Below, one piece after another: positions 36,801 to 47,700 of a DNA stretch of 64,000 nucleotides (the stretch's first letter is position 1; every line of letters starts with the position of its first letter). Under the pieces are notes generated by a model that saw nothing but the letters and a program-made list of their open reading frames with translations, did no database searches and had not been told where the DNA came from. The position numbers were made by a program, and so were the translations under genes. The stretch is from Laburnicola sp. R22_1 (Eukaryota > Ascomycota > Dothideomycetes > Pleosporales > Didymosphaeriaceae). The stretch covers positions 310,001 through 374,000 of the forward strand of contig JACONQ010000007.1 of NCBI GenBank assembly GCA_014281115.1, given 5' to 3'.

Positions 36801-37609
36801 TTAATAGCTATAATATCTTTATTAACTAAGACACGCGCGTACTTTATAAGTTAACCTATAAGCTTATTATAATAGCAATAGTAACTAAGGTAAAGAAGCT
36901 AATTTTGATATAAAAAATAGGGCAAAAAGATAGTTAGGAGTTAAAGCTCTATATTCGCACAATATAAGTACATCCTACACCTAAAGCAGTCTAGATCTGC
37001 TATATTTAACGCCTAGACACCCCTAAACGCTTAACTTACGCCTCCTTCCTAATTAGGAACTGTATAGCTATAATATAGCTTAATAATTAGTATAGTACGG
37101 TTGCAATTACTATAGGAGACCACTACTGTACAGACCGCTAAAAACCGCCTTCGAACAATACCGTACGAACCGTAATACGGACTGTTGCAAGCGCTGGATT
37201 GCCAAAGGTTCATGGAACACTAGATGGATGGGTGTTGAGGACGGGCGGGAGGACGGGCGGTAGTGAAGGGTTGCCTCCAAGACAGACCATCACCGGCAGA
37301 TTGGAAGACCCGGGCACTCAGGATGATACCTTAGGTAGCTTCGACATCCGCGCATTGAAGTTTGCACCGGACTACCTGCAGACACTCGACAACTTCAGAA
37401 CTGTGTTGACGTCTGAAATGGCTGAATATGGCCCTCCTACCGAACGCAAATGTCCAGTGACTCCCCTATTCCGGACTCATCCTGTTCCTCTGATAGGCAC
37501 CCGATTAATTACCACTCGTGGACCAACCTACATAACTGGTATGCCGCGGTTGGCGTGCCGTTTAACCAGGCACATCCAGGCATGCCTGCGCAGCATACTG
37601 TAACAACAC
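33801..37609 (+). pseudogene. Broken gene of unknown function, split by a hAT-like element
   Basis: An ATG frame starts MSSKKDEVRDLARSF and runs 61 codons to a TAG at 33984. The same frame then continues open to the insertion at 34091, and resumes in phase after it as GLP|KVHGTLDGW, to a stop near 37605, if the element and one 8-bp target copy are removed. The TAG sits in the context CCTAG, as expected if a CAG glutamine codon was changed by a RIP-type C-to-T transition. I do not recognise the product. The interruption, the stop and the absence of a clean continuation argue that it is no longer functional, although the 61-codon 5' part could still be translated. Confidence 0.6.
34091..37194. 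mobile_element. RIP-degraded hAT-like DNA transposon, 3.1 kb
   Basis: Perfect 8-bp direct repeats GGATTGCC at 34083-34090 and 37195-37202 flank the element, the duplication size of the hAT superfamily. The ends are inverted repeats: from AGC, after a 2-bp indel, both share GCTTGCAACAGTCCGTAT and then TACGG. Internal sequence is AT-rich with no long open frame, so the transposase cannot be read and coding strand is undetermined. Subterminal GC-richer stretches survive at both ends. Confidence 0.8.
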
Positions 37610-38790
37610 CTTCCAGGCTGCTTTTCGATCGAACGGATATGAGCAACTATGTACCACCAAGCCACGGCCCTGGGCGTATAGCTGTTGTAGCAGCAGCACA
37701 AGAAACTCATACGCTTATCCCCATACCACGTCTCGGCGGGGGAAGTGGAAATAAGGGATCCCGCCCCAGAAATAGTGATAAAGGGCAAGCAAACGCAGCC
37801 ACCATAGTTGCTAAGTGCCTTGTTAATAGCTCTTCCAACGTATGTATCATCTCTGGAAACACGTTAACACTCTTACGTAGTATAGTTTACACGCATAGTT
37901 CCTGTTCGTTTAGGACACAAAGAAAACGAACCGTTTCAATTCGCAATGGCCCACTGGGGGCTATTAGTCAGTCTTCCTAACGATATTCACACAATTGTAC
38001 CCATATTAGTGTGGTTTATAGGACCAAGAGACCACAAATTGCGAAATTCGTTTCTACATACAGATCGGAGTCGTGAAACCCCACTTTGTTAGCGCTTTGG
38101 TGAACCCCGCAAGGTCTTTAAGACCCAGTCGATAATAGGCTGTGAATCCGTGGAGTTGGTAGGTGATCGTTCCAAACGTACTTGGAAGTCTGTTGGTATG
38201 TGTTCTAACCTATCTTCCGTTCTTAATATTAATATCTTGCAAAAGGAACAACCACTAAAAGGTACACAACAACGTGGGGCATAGCTCCACCAGCATCGGA
38301 AGCCGGACTAGAACATTCTTTGAGAGTACGCCGAAAGGAAGGCAGACACAAATGCCTGCGCCGTCTCTATGAAGGCTGGATATTCTTCACTGATTTCTCG
38401 TACCTAGAGGATTGCATCGTAGATCTTTGCTCCCATGTTATCCTACATGGTCTTGCGGCAGCATCTGTCAGACCATGCGATCTCCCGCGCGTTAGAACGA
38501 TCCAGTTTACCACAAAACGGCTTTGCTCCACGCTTCCAAGGCTGTTTATGCCTCCAGGGATAGGTCAAGAAGAAGCTGGAGCTGACATTACCAACGTGGA
38601 GGTCGACAATAGCACGAGCGGCGTAATGAGATCAATGATTTCCACGACGACAACGAGATCGAAGATGACAACGAGCTCGAACACGACGTCGACCTCGAAG
38701 ACGACATCGACCTGGAAGACGACGTCGAGCTTGCTATCGATATTGAGCTGTTGAATGAATATATGGATAGCGTCACAACATTGGACAAAG
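37610..38790 (+). pseudogene. Relics of coding-like sequence, unknown
   Basis: Coding-like text appears in alternating frames, interrupted by stops and shifts. Examples are a stretch around 37790-37850 (ANAATIVAKCLVNSSS), a well-formed stretch around 37925-38085 (FAMAHWGLLVSLPND, then WFIGPRDHKLRNSF), and an acidic repeat around 38640-38790 (EDDNELEHDVDLEDD). A GTATGT donor near 37841 and a TTTAG acceptor near 37914 suggest former introns. This may continue the broken gene upstream or be a second one. No family is recognised. Confidence 0.4.
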
Positions 38791-38810
38791 AATCACATAT
38801 AGATATAAGT

Positions 38811-38937
38811 CTTTTTTTTTGTGATCACCTTTTTTACGCTCTTTTTGATTACTAAGCAGGGGGCTCTGCTTTTTTGTCATGTTATTTGAGATGAAAGCCT
38901 TTGTCGTCCTACCCCTAGGTAGATAAATTAACGCCAC
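38811..38937 (+). mobile_element. Short retroposon (SINE-like), copy 3
   Basis: The best-preserved copy of the core, in normal-composition DNA: it keeps GTCATGTTATTTGAGATGAA and the GGGGGCTCTGC segment. With copy 4 it shares subfamily marks (ATCACC before the core, GTCGTCCT, AGATAAATTAACGCCACATT). No clear target duplication was found. It abuts the acidic coding relic. Confidence 0.85.
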
Positions 38938-39654
38938 ATTGCCCGGGCTTACTCACGCTTTATTGTATACGCCCGCACATTCGGTCAGCTGTGCATGAAG
39001 CTGACGTCGCTATGCGGCACACTTGCCCGCGAACGACAGGAATTGTCCTATCAATTCTCCCGCCGAAGAGAAGAGCTATTGGAAGGAGGGGTACCCTGTC
39101 GTGCAACTGCACCGTCAGCAGGGAGCGCTGTTCCTGCCCAATTTTCGGCAAGCCTTTGCGCATCACACCGCGAGACAGGTACACCATTTTCGTGGTAGAG
39201 CATCCAAGAGCGGAGCCGGGAGCGCGATTACCGTGGTATGGCCGGCTTTTCTGGCTGCGTTCTCGACATCGGTGCCGCCGGTTTGCCTCGGACGAGGCAA
39301 ACTCCCACCTGCCAAGCAGCCTAAATAACAGAACCCACCACCTGGGGACCCACGTTCTGTGGGAAATAAGCTTCGTGCTGCAAGATTACCATGTACATGT
39401 ACGCGAGAGCCCGATGAGGAAGGACAATTTGCATCATTGTTCGCCCTCGGAACAATGAACAAGCATCCACGGGTCAGACCATGGTAGCGAAGATGGCGTG
39501 CCCACAATGCTGTGTTCTACAAGTACCCCGCTGTCGCAACGTCGTCGCCTGGCACCTCCGTCTCAACTTTGTGTCCTGGGAGGGTCGTGCACAGCGTCGT
39601 TGTTGCTTCTAGTGATCGGAAAGCATCAGTGGAACCTCAGCGACAGTAATCAGT
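38938..39654. other. Upstream region of the peptidase gene
   Basis: Normal composition. Overlapping frames of up to 155 codons occur on both strands, rich in Arg, Cys and His, without domain resemblance or splice support; I regard them as chance. The proximal 150 bp must contain the peptidase promoter. Confidence 0.5.
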
Positions 39655-42050
39655 ATGGCGCCATACTTGGGCTTAGTAGCAGCACTGGCTGCTACAGGAG
39701 CTTTCGCAATCACTCCTCAGTATGTATACTTCTTCGTTTCTGTGCTTACAAGGTAACTAACGGTCCCAAGGCAGCTACTTGAAGCTCCCAGACGCGGTGT
39801 ACCTGTGCCGAATCCGTCTGGCAAAATCGCTCTCTTGTCTTATTCTCAGTACTCGTTCGAGGAACAGTCGACAACCTCTGCGTGGAAATTGTTGGATCTG
39901 GAGACTGGCAACATCACAGACTCAGGACTGAACTCTAGTGAGGTCAATGAGGCTGTGTGGTTGCCGGGTACAGAGACTGGAATCCTCTACATAAACGGGA
40001 CGAATGAAAAAGTTCCAGGTGGCGTCACGCTTTGGATCGGAGATATCTCGAATCCATCGCAAAGGTACGCGCAACCAATGGCCTGGCAATATGTTTGTAG
40101 CAGCTTATCCTGGGCAGCAAACTCGTAGCCTCGCTCGAGGCACCATTTTCCGGATTGAAAGTGGCCAACACCTCGTCCGGAGACTTTCACTTTCTGGTCA
40201 ACGCTCTGGCTTATAAGAATGGCACTGCTTATAACCCGGAACTAGCGCCGAAGCCACGAAACACTGGCCGTCTTTATGATGATATCTATCCGCGGCACTG
40301 GGATACGTGGCTCACGCACCAGCGATATGCTGTCTTCGGGGGAGCGTTGAAAGCCAACTCAGGGTACTCCCTAGCTGATACCGGCCTACGCAACCTTCTC
40401 CACGGAATTAATTACACTGCAACACGACCTGAGAGCCCCGTGCAACCGTTCGGCGGGAGCGGCGATTATGATATTAGTCCAGATGGATTCGCCTACGCTT
40501 TCCTCAGCAAAGCACCGCATCTCAACAAAGCCAATTTCACCGCTAGCTATATCTATCTCGGTGCATTCGACGGGTCAGCGCCAGCCACAGCGTTCAACGG
40601 TCCAGGCTCGGAAGCATTTGAAGCTGGCCACCAGGGTGCTTCTAGCTCACCTACATTCTCTCCGGACAGTTCCAAGCTTGCATACTTTCAGCAGGATGAA
40701 GATTATTACGAGTCCGACAGATTTAAACTCTACGTAGTCGATATCCCCCAAGGTGCTTACAATGGCGTCAGCAGTGTTGTCGCCACGAGTAACTGGAAGG
40801 GGCTAGTGCCAGGATGGGACAGAAGCCCTGGTTCAATTGCCTGGGCTCCTGACAGCGAGTCTATCTTTGTTACCGCGGAAGATTATGCCCGGACACGCGC
40901 TTTCCACATACCTTTATCAAGCGATGCAGACTTCAAGCCTAAGAATCTGACGTCCGTCACCTCTGTGTCTGGCTTAGCAGTTCTGCCTGATTCGTCTCTG
41001 ATGGTAGCGGCCAGCGCAATCTGGACATCAATGGATTACTACATCCTCTCTATGAACGGCACTCAAAAGGTCCTCTTTTCCGCGGTCGAGGCCGACGAAA
41101 ACCTGGCTGGGCTTGGGCCGCACTCCTTCTCCGAATTCTTCTTCAAGGGATCTCTCCCCGACTTTGACCAGGAGATGCATGCACTTGTCGTCAAGCCAAG
41201 CAACTTCAGCGCAAACGAAACCTACCCGCTCGCGTACATCATCCACGGTGGTCCCCAGGGCGCTAGCGCAAATCAATGGTCTACGCGATGGAACTTCCAA
41301 GTTTGGGCTGACCAAGGCTATGTTGTCGTAGCCCCGAACCCAACAGGGAGCACTGGGTTTGGAGAAGAGTTAACAGACCGGATCGCCGGTGAATGGGGTA
41401 GCTATCCGTACGAGGATATTGTCCTTGGTTGGGAGTACGTGAGGGATAACCTCTCCTTCGTGGATACGGAGAATGGTATTCTTGCGGGCGCGTCCTATGG
41501 AGGGTAAGTTTATCCAATCCAACTTGATGAGAGGTACACTGATCACCGTTACCTTGTAGATACATGACCAACTGGATTCAGGGACATGACCTCGGACGCG
41601 AGTTCAAGGCCATTGTGACGCACGATGGTGTATTAAACACAGAGTCCGCCTTCACAACAGAAGAGCTATGGTTCATGCGCCACGATAACCTGGGACCCAT
41701 CTGGGCTGAGAACACGACCTATTCCAAGTTCAACCCGCAGGACCATGTGGCCAACTGGAGCACCCCTCAGTTCGTCGTACACAACACGCTTGACTACCGT
41801 CTGCCCGAAAGTGACGGTCTTTCCTTGTTCAACATTCTGCAGACAAAGGGCATTCCATCGCGCTTCCTGAACTTCCCCGACGAGAACCATTGGGTCCTCA
41901 ATCCGGAGAACTCGCTATTCTGGTAGCTTCCTCCCCACGTTCCATGTCAAGGGCGATGGCTAACTTTCCCATAGGCACACAGAGATCTTCAACTGGATCA
42001 ACCACTGGTCCAAGGGATACGACCTGGACTCGGCCCCGATTGGGGAGTAA
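39655..42050 (+). CDS. Secreted dipeptidyl-peptidase V-like S9 serine peptidase
   Basis: Five exons, 39655-39719, 39771-40064, 40118-41503, 41560-41922 and 41975-42050, give 727 residues, close to the known fungal DppV length of about 720. Residues 1-18 (MAPYLGLVAALAATGAFA) are a signal peptide. A beta-propeller region with several WAPDSES/SPDSSKLAYF-type blades is followed by the alpha/beta-hydrolase domain with YIIHGGPQG, GASYGG (Ser579), HNTLDYRLPESDG (Asp660) and ENHWV (His692). The spacing of 81 and 32 residues is nearly that of DppV. Many N-x-S/T sites fit secretion. It should release dipeptides from peptides outside the cell. The catalytic-serine motif is split by an intron after its glycine pair begins. 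It lies between two repeat blocks and is intact. Confidence 0.92.
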
Positions 42051-42707
42051 TCAACAGTGCTTGGTCTTGGACGTGCGAGAGTGCGCGAAGTCTTCTTGAC
42101 CATAGATAGAATGGCTTTCCCAAGCACAATTGAAACATGCACAAACATTGTTCCCAATCTTTTTCTTTGTGTTCAACAGGTGCCTGGCAGCATACAGGCA
42201 TATCCAGCTGCTTTCACCCTTGGTGATGGATCCCCTCGGTGCCCCGCTACCCGGTGGGTGGAATGGTATGCCTGCAGGCCATGCACACAGGCGACAGCGC
42301 ACTTGTAAGCGGTCGGCTGCGCCGAATGTTGGCCTCGATGGATAGATAGCGAGGCCAGGGTACGCACGACGATACACATGCGCGAAACTCAAGTGGGTTG
42401 GTGATTGATGGCATGATGACAGCCTTGTGCCAGGAGAGCAATGTTGCCCAGCTGCCCAGCATCCAGCACAAGGTGATATCGGAGCTCTCGCCATGCTGCG
42501 GGGGACCATGGCCTGATGCTAACTGCCTCATCGAGCGACGACGCCGCCGCATACCAGCGGCATAGTCGCGGATACCGCGTGTTGTTGAAGCTGTGGGCCG
42601 TTCGATTCGCGGATGGGCAAACGCGCCGTTCCACATGTGGCGTCGGCCGGGAAGCCTCGCCGTCGTCTTGCATCGGGCCCCTTGCCAAAAGGGTGGATAA
42701 GCCAGGG
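42051..42707. other. Intergenic region downstream of the peptidase gene
   Basis: Normal composition up to the repeat boundary. Small frames overlap on both strands; none is convincing. It was probably continuous with the sequence now starting near 52970 before the central block inserted, though this is inference. Confidence 0.5.
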
Positions 42708-42815
42708 CATTGGCGGGCGAGACTGCATGGCACGCATCCCTAACTATATATAGTAAGGGCGCTAGAGGTGCCCTAGTAAGTAGTATTTACTAGTAAAATA
42801 CTATTATTATTACTT
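42708..42815 (+). repeat. Inverted boundary repeat, left
   Basis: Reverse-complement match to 52838-52969. The inner part (CCCTAACTATATATAG to the ATTTACTAGTAAAATACT stretch) is AT-rich. The outer part (GGCGAGACTGCATGGCACGC) has normal composition, so the inverted repeat crosses the composition border. Confidence 0.8.
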
Positions 42816-42834
42816 ATATATAATATATTACTAT

Positions 42835-42954
42835 TACTATAATCACCTTCTCACGCTCTTTTTAATTACTAAGTAGGAGGCTCTGCTTTTGTTATTATGT
42901 TATTTAAGATAAACGCCTTTGTCGTCCTTCCCTAGGTAGATAAATTAACGCCAC
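42835..42954 (+). mobile_element. Short retroposon (SINE-like), copy 4
   Basis: Core with ATCACC before it and AGATAAATTAACGCCACATT at the end, the subfamily marks shared with copy 3. Several RIP-type changes (GTTATTATGTTATTTAAG). No target duplication recognised. Confidence 0.75.
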
Positions 42955-43180
42955 ATTTAAGCTAATTTACACACACTAATTTTAAATAATAATACTAGAA
43001 ATAGTAAAACTAGTTCTTTATTTAAGCTAATCTATATATAGTAATTAATTTTTTTATAAATTAGTGTGCGTAGATTATATTAAATAAAAAACTATTTTAA
43101 AAAATAAATATTATTTATACTTACTTAAAATAGTTCTTTATTTAGGGCAATTTATATATATACTTATATATATAAATTAC
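42955..43180. repeat. Short inverted and direct repeats
   Basis: TTTACACACACTAATTT near 42965 is matched in inverse orientation by AAATTAGTGTGCGTAGATT near 43056. AGTTCTTTATTTA occurs directly at about 43014 and 43132. It may be the remains of a small inverted-repeat element. Confidence 0.5.
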
Positions 43181-43553
43181 TTTAACTAAAAACTATACTT
43201 ATTTATAATATAAATAGCTTATATAGTAGAACTTTTTAGGTAGTATATATCTTATAAAGTTCTTTAGTTACTTACTTAGAATAGAAACTACTAAATATAT
43301 TATGGTTACTAGTAGTAAAGCTTACTATTACTATTACTATTAGTGTTAACTATAAATAGACTAGTATAATAAGGGTAGTGTAAAGTATATATTAATTAGA
43401 CTATAATTATTTAATCTATTTAAAATACTTTAAAGTATTAGTCTAGCTACTACCTTAAGAGTAGATAAATAGTAGGAATTTTAATAGCCTTAAAGTTATA
43501 CTAAGGCTACCTAACTATAAAATAGTAGAAAGGTGTAATATTAGGTGTAAGGG

Positions 43554-43734
43554 TGTTACTAGGGCACCTAATAGTTAATAAGACAGAATAGAATAATATT
43601 AGGAGGTAAGTAGTAATAAGATAAATCGCTACCCACTCTTATCTAAAGTAAGAGAGTTTTTATCTAAACCCCCGCTAGGCCTAAAGGAGATATAAGGTCC
43701 TATTTAGCTACCTAAGTAATAAGGAGGCTTTATA
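43554..43734 (-). repeat. 3' LTR of the Gypsy chromovirus
   Basis: 181 bp, matching 50442-50621. Shared landmarks are TGTTACT at the left end, AATAGTTAATAAGA, and CTAAGTAATAAG near the right end. RIP-type differences between the two LTRs include the right terminus ATA here against ACA in the other copy. Confidence 0.85.
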
Positions 43735-44623
43735 GTATCCCCCTTCTAGGATTAATCTAATCTAGGTTGCCCTAGGACATTAAAATATGCAATATTCTAT
43801 TATCTTTACTTAAAAAGTAAACAATTGCTAGTCTTATAACTATATAGTAATAATTATTATTATATTAGGCACTATTATGCTATTAAGGTGCTCTAGGGCA
43901 CCTAACTAATTTAGGAGCTAAAGGTGCTATTAAGTAAGGCTTAGTATAGTTATTTTAGTTTTCGGCTGCCTTTGTACTATTCTTACTCCTTACGCCTCTA
44001 CTAGTTAATTTAATATATACTATCCTACTTTTATTATCCTAATACGCTCTAATATCTCTTTTTATAGTATTATAACTATTAAAAAGACGCTTACTATGTA
44101 GTAGGCTAAGTTAGCTTATAACTAACCTACTAGTACTAATCTATGCGTCTATTATATTAAACTTATTTATAAGGGGATCTACTTTATATATACTACTTTC
44201 TAAATACTAAACTTATCCTATTAATCTAAATTAATAGTGTTTAGCTATCTAGGTGTAGTAATTACTTAATTTAAAACAAACACTACCTTATAGTAATATA
44301 TGCCTATATTAGGCGCCCTTATACTAATAACTAAGATAATATAGTATCTTATTAACTTTAACACTAAGCTTAATAGTCTTATAGCTGCTTAGGCTCTTCT
44401 TTATAGTAATAGCTCTAAGAAAAATAAGAATTGCGTTTATAAAACTACTAAAAGACTTATAAACTGTATTAAGTAAGTATAGTTATCCTTATAGCGCTTT
44501 CTATTAACTAATTACTTCTTAGCTTATTTAAGCCCTATGCTTAGAATCTATATGTTTATAATAGTAGCAATATCTATTAATTAACCTATTACTTTACTAA
44601 AAACCGCGCTTATACTAATATAG

Positions 44624-44730
44624 TTACGCTCTTTTGAATTACTAAGCAGGGGGCTCTGCTTTTTTTGTCATATTATTTAAGATGAAAGCCTTTGTCGTGC
44701 TACCTCTAGGTAGTTAATTTAACGCCACAC
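44624..44730 (+). mobile_element. Short retroposon (SINE-like), copy 5, 5' truncated
   Basis: A 107-bp copy starting directly at TTACGCTC, so about 20 bp shorter at the 5' side than copies 2 and 7, but with the complete 3' end GCCACAC. Perfect 12-bp direct repeats ATACTAATATAG at 44612-44623 and 44731-44742 mark the target duplication. It is inserted in the Gypsy chromovirus. Confidence 0.88.
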
Positions 44731-47700
44731 ATACTAATATAGAGCGCAAGACTAAGCAATATTGCTATAAGAAGGCTATTAACTATGCAACCTATAAGGG
44801 TAGAACTCTAAAGCGAGATAAGGTCTATAATCCCGCCTTTTATCCTATTATATTATATACTAATATAGTTATAAAATAAATACAGACTAATATATTATTA
44901 AAAGTACTAGAGTAATAGTAAAAGCTCTACTTACAGCCTTAGTTGTAGATAGTGCTTTTCTAGCTTTTTAGTAGTGCTTTTAGCCTCTTTAGGGGCCTTA
45001 GGCCAATATATATATATAAGAGGGACCTCTAGGGCTATTATACCTTAGAGTTTCTAGAAATAACAGCTCCCTATAATATAAGAGTCTATTAGAACTTAAA
45101 TAGCGCCTTTTAGTAGGCGGTAACGCCCTAAAATATCTTAAACCTAGGTTCTTAGAATATTCTCTTCTTTTAGCTCTAAGTAAAGTATAATATGCTCTTA
45201 TAGTCCTTTATAGTCCTTTTTAACTAACCTCTAGAAATACTATAATCTTTTTAAGTTAATATTGCCTTTGCAACACCTTGCGCTATTAAACACCTTTATA
45301 ATTATAGTAAAAAACCCTTTATAGAGCAAAATAGATAAAGGTAGTAAGTGTACTTTCTATAGTAATTCTCTAACTATATAGTTAACCTAAGTTTAATCTC
45401 TTATTTACAAAAGAAAGAAATTAAAATTCCCTATTAAAGTTTCCTAAGGAGATTCTTTTATCCCCCTTCTGCAATTGTTTAACCTAAATAAGAGCCTCTT
45501 TGCTAGCGTCCTAGAATATTCTTCTTTTTTTTAAAATTATTTAATAGCGTTAGCACTTAGATTAGTGTCTAGCTTCTATAAGTTTTCTTCCTCTAGGTAA
45601 TCTTCCTATTTAATAAGGTATTTCTAGGTTCTAACTAATAACTACCTACTCTCTAGCACCTTCTCTATATAATATACGTTATCGCTAAATATGCGTAAAG
45701 TCTCTATAATTAAACCTACTTAAGACTTAATAGCTCCCCTTTATTTATATAGCTCTACTAATAATGCATAAAAAACTAGGTATGTATTTAATTCTAGGAA
45801 GTTAACTTTATAGGCTTTTTTCTCTACAAAGTACTTAACTATACCTAGTCTAATAAACTTCTAATTAAGTTTGCGCTTAGGTTATATAGTAGATATAAAT
45901 ACTTAATCTCCTAGTTTAAGACTAAGGTGCTTCCTCTTTTTATTAGCATACTTTTTAGAGTATATATTTGCTACTACAATTTTTATTTTGTATTAAGCCT
46001 ATAGTGTAATAACTTTTACCACAATTAATGTGCCTAATAGCAATTCTCTACTGCTAAGTAGTATGCTAGGCTATTCTAGTATATAAGGATCCGCTTTATA
46101 GTATATATAAAAAGGAGCTACTCTAGTTATTATGTTTACGCTATTATTATACGCAAATTTCGCAATTAGTAACTATCTTAATTAGTTAATCTATTCTAGG
46201 CAGTAAAAGCACTAAAGATACTACTTAAGCGTCTAATTCTACCTTTTAGTTTACTTGTCTATTTATAGGTAATAGGCTAATAATAATATTCTTATAGTGT
46301 TAAGGTAATAATAAAAAGAGTCCTAATAGTAAAAGTTTATTATTAGACCTCTATCTAATACAATTATCTTAGGAGTGCTATATAACCTAATAATATCCTA
46401 AATCTAGACTTCTACTAAGTCCTTTATATCCTAATCTGCCCTAGTAGATATATAATAAGCAATTTTTGTTAGACAGTCTACTATTACTAGAATAGTATTA
46501 TAGACTTAGCTAAGTGTTTAGCTAGGGGGTAAGTTTATAATAAAATCTAAGGTAATATCCTTCTAAGGACTATTTAGTATAGGCAAAGAATTTAAAAGAC
46601 TTTATAGTTAGTATTAAGGCGTAATAGATATTCTATACTTTAAATAGTCTTAATAGTAGTCCTTAACTGCGCGTTGCATTCCTTTCTATTAGAAATGCCT
46701 TTTTAACTTTTCTAATATGTTCTTTGCCCTAAAATACCTAGCTATAGGGCTATTATAGCATATGTAAAAAGCCTTTGTCTTCTCTACACTTATTATAAGC
46801 ACTTTAATTCTATTTTGCTTTATTATACCTTCTTCTAGCAACTTCTTATCTAACTATTAGGACTAAGGTTCTTCTAAAGCTTTAACTTTATTTTTAATTT
46901 TTAAGTTAGATTTAGAGCTAACTTCTATTAATAATATTAGCTCTTCTATAATTACTCTTCTAGGTTTGCGCCTTTTTAGCCGCCTTTATTTCTAGGATGC
47001 TGCTTATTAGAATCTTATAATTGCACTAATTAATTAGGTAGTTAGTTTATTAAAAGTATCTCTACTTAACAATGTTTCCAAAGGCTCTATATAAGTCCTG
47101 TTTTTTTTCTTTGCTAGGTGCTACGCCTTGCTTATATAGTTAGGGCGTCTTAATAGTCTATCTACTAGGTTTTCCTTCTTTAGCTAGTAGATAATAATAA
47201 AATTATACTCTACTAGTCTTTTATATATCCTAACTTACTAGTAGCTTAATTTCTTTATATCTATAAACTATTACAAGTTATTATAATCTATAAGAATAGT
47301 AAATAAAATACTTAATAGGTAGTGTCGCTAATATTTAACACTTCTATTAATAGCTAGCAATTTCTTATTATATGTATTATATTAAAGTTATGTGCTGTCT
47401 AGCTTCTATAAAAAGAAACTAATAGGTTGCTATTATAGGGTTCTATTAGATTTAGGAATATTCTAGCTTAATATACTAGATATTATGCTACCTAAGGCGT
47501 TTACCTTAAGTCTTATCTCTCTATTAGACTTAAAGTATACTAATATAGGCACTACTATAAATATAGTCTTTAACTCTTTAAAAGCTGCTCTTGCCTATGC
47601 ATCTAGGTATAAGGGTTAGCTTTCCTCTCTTTTTTAAGCATACTCATCTTAGGCAGTACTAGACTCCTATTAAGTAAGTTTAGTAAGAGGTAGAGCTACT

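Noticed and set aside
38991..39458. 155-codon open frame upstream of the peptidase gene
   Set aside because: Arg/Cys/His-rich composition, overlapping frames on the other strand and no family resemblance point to chance.
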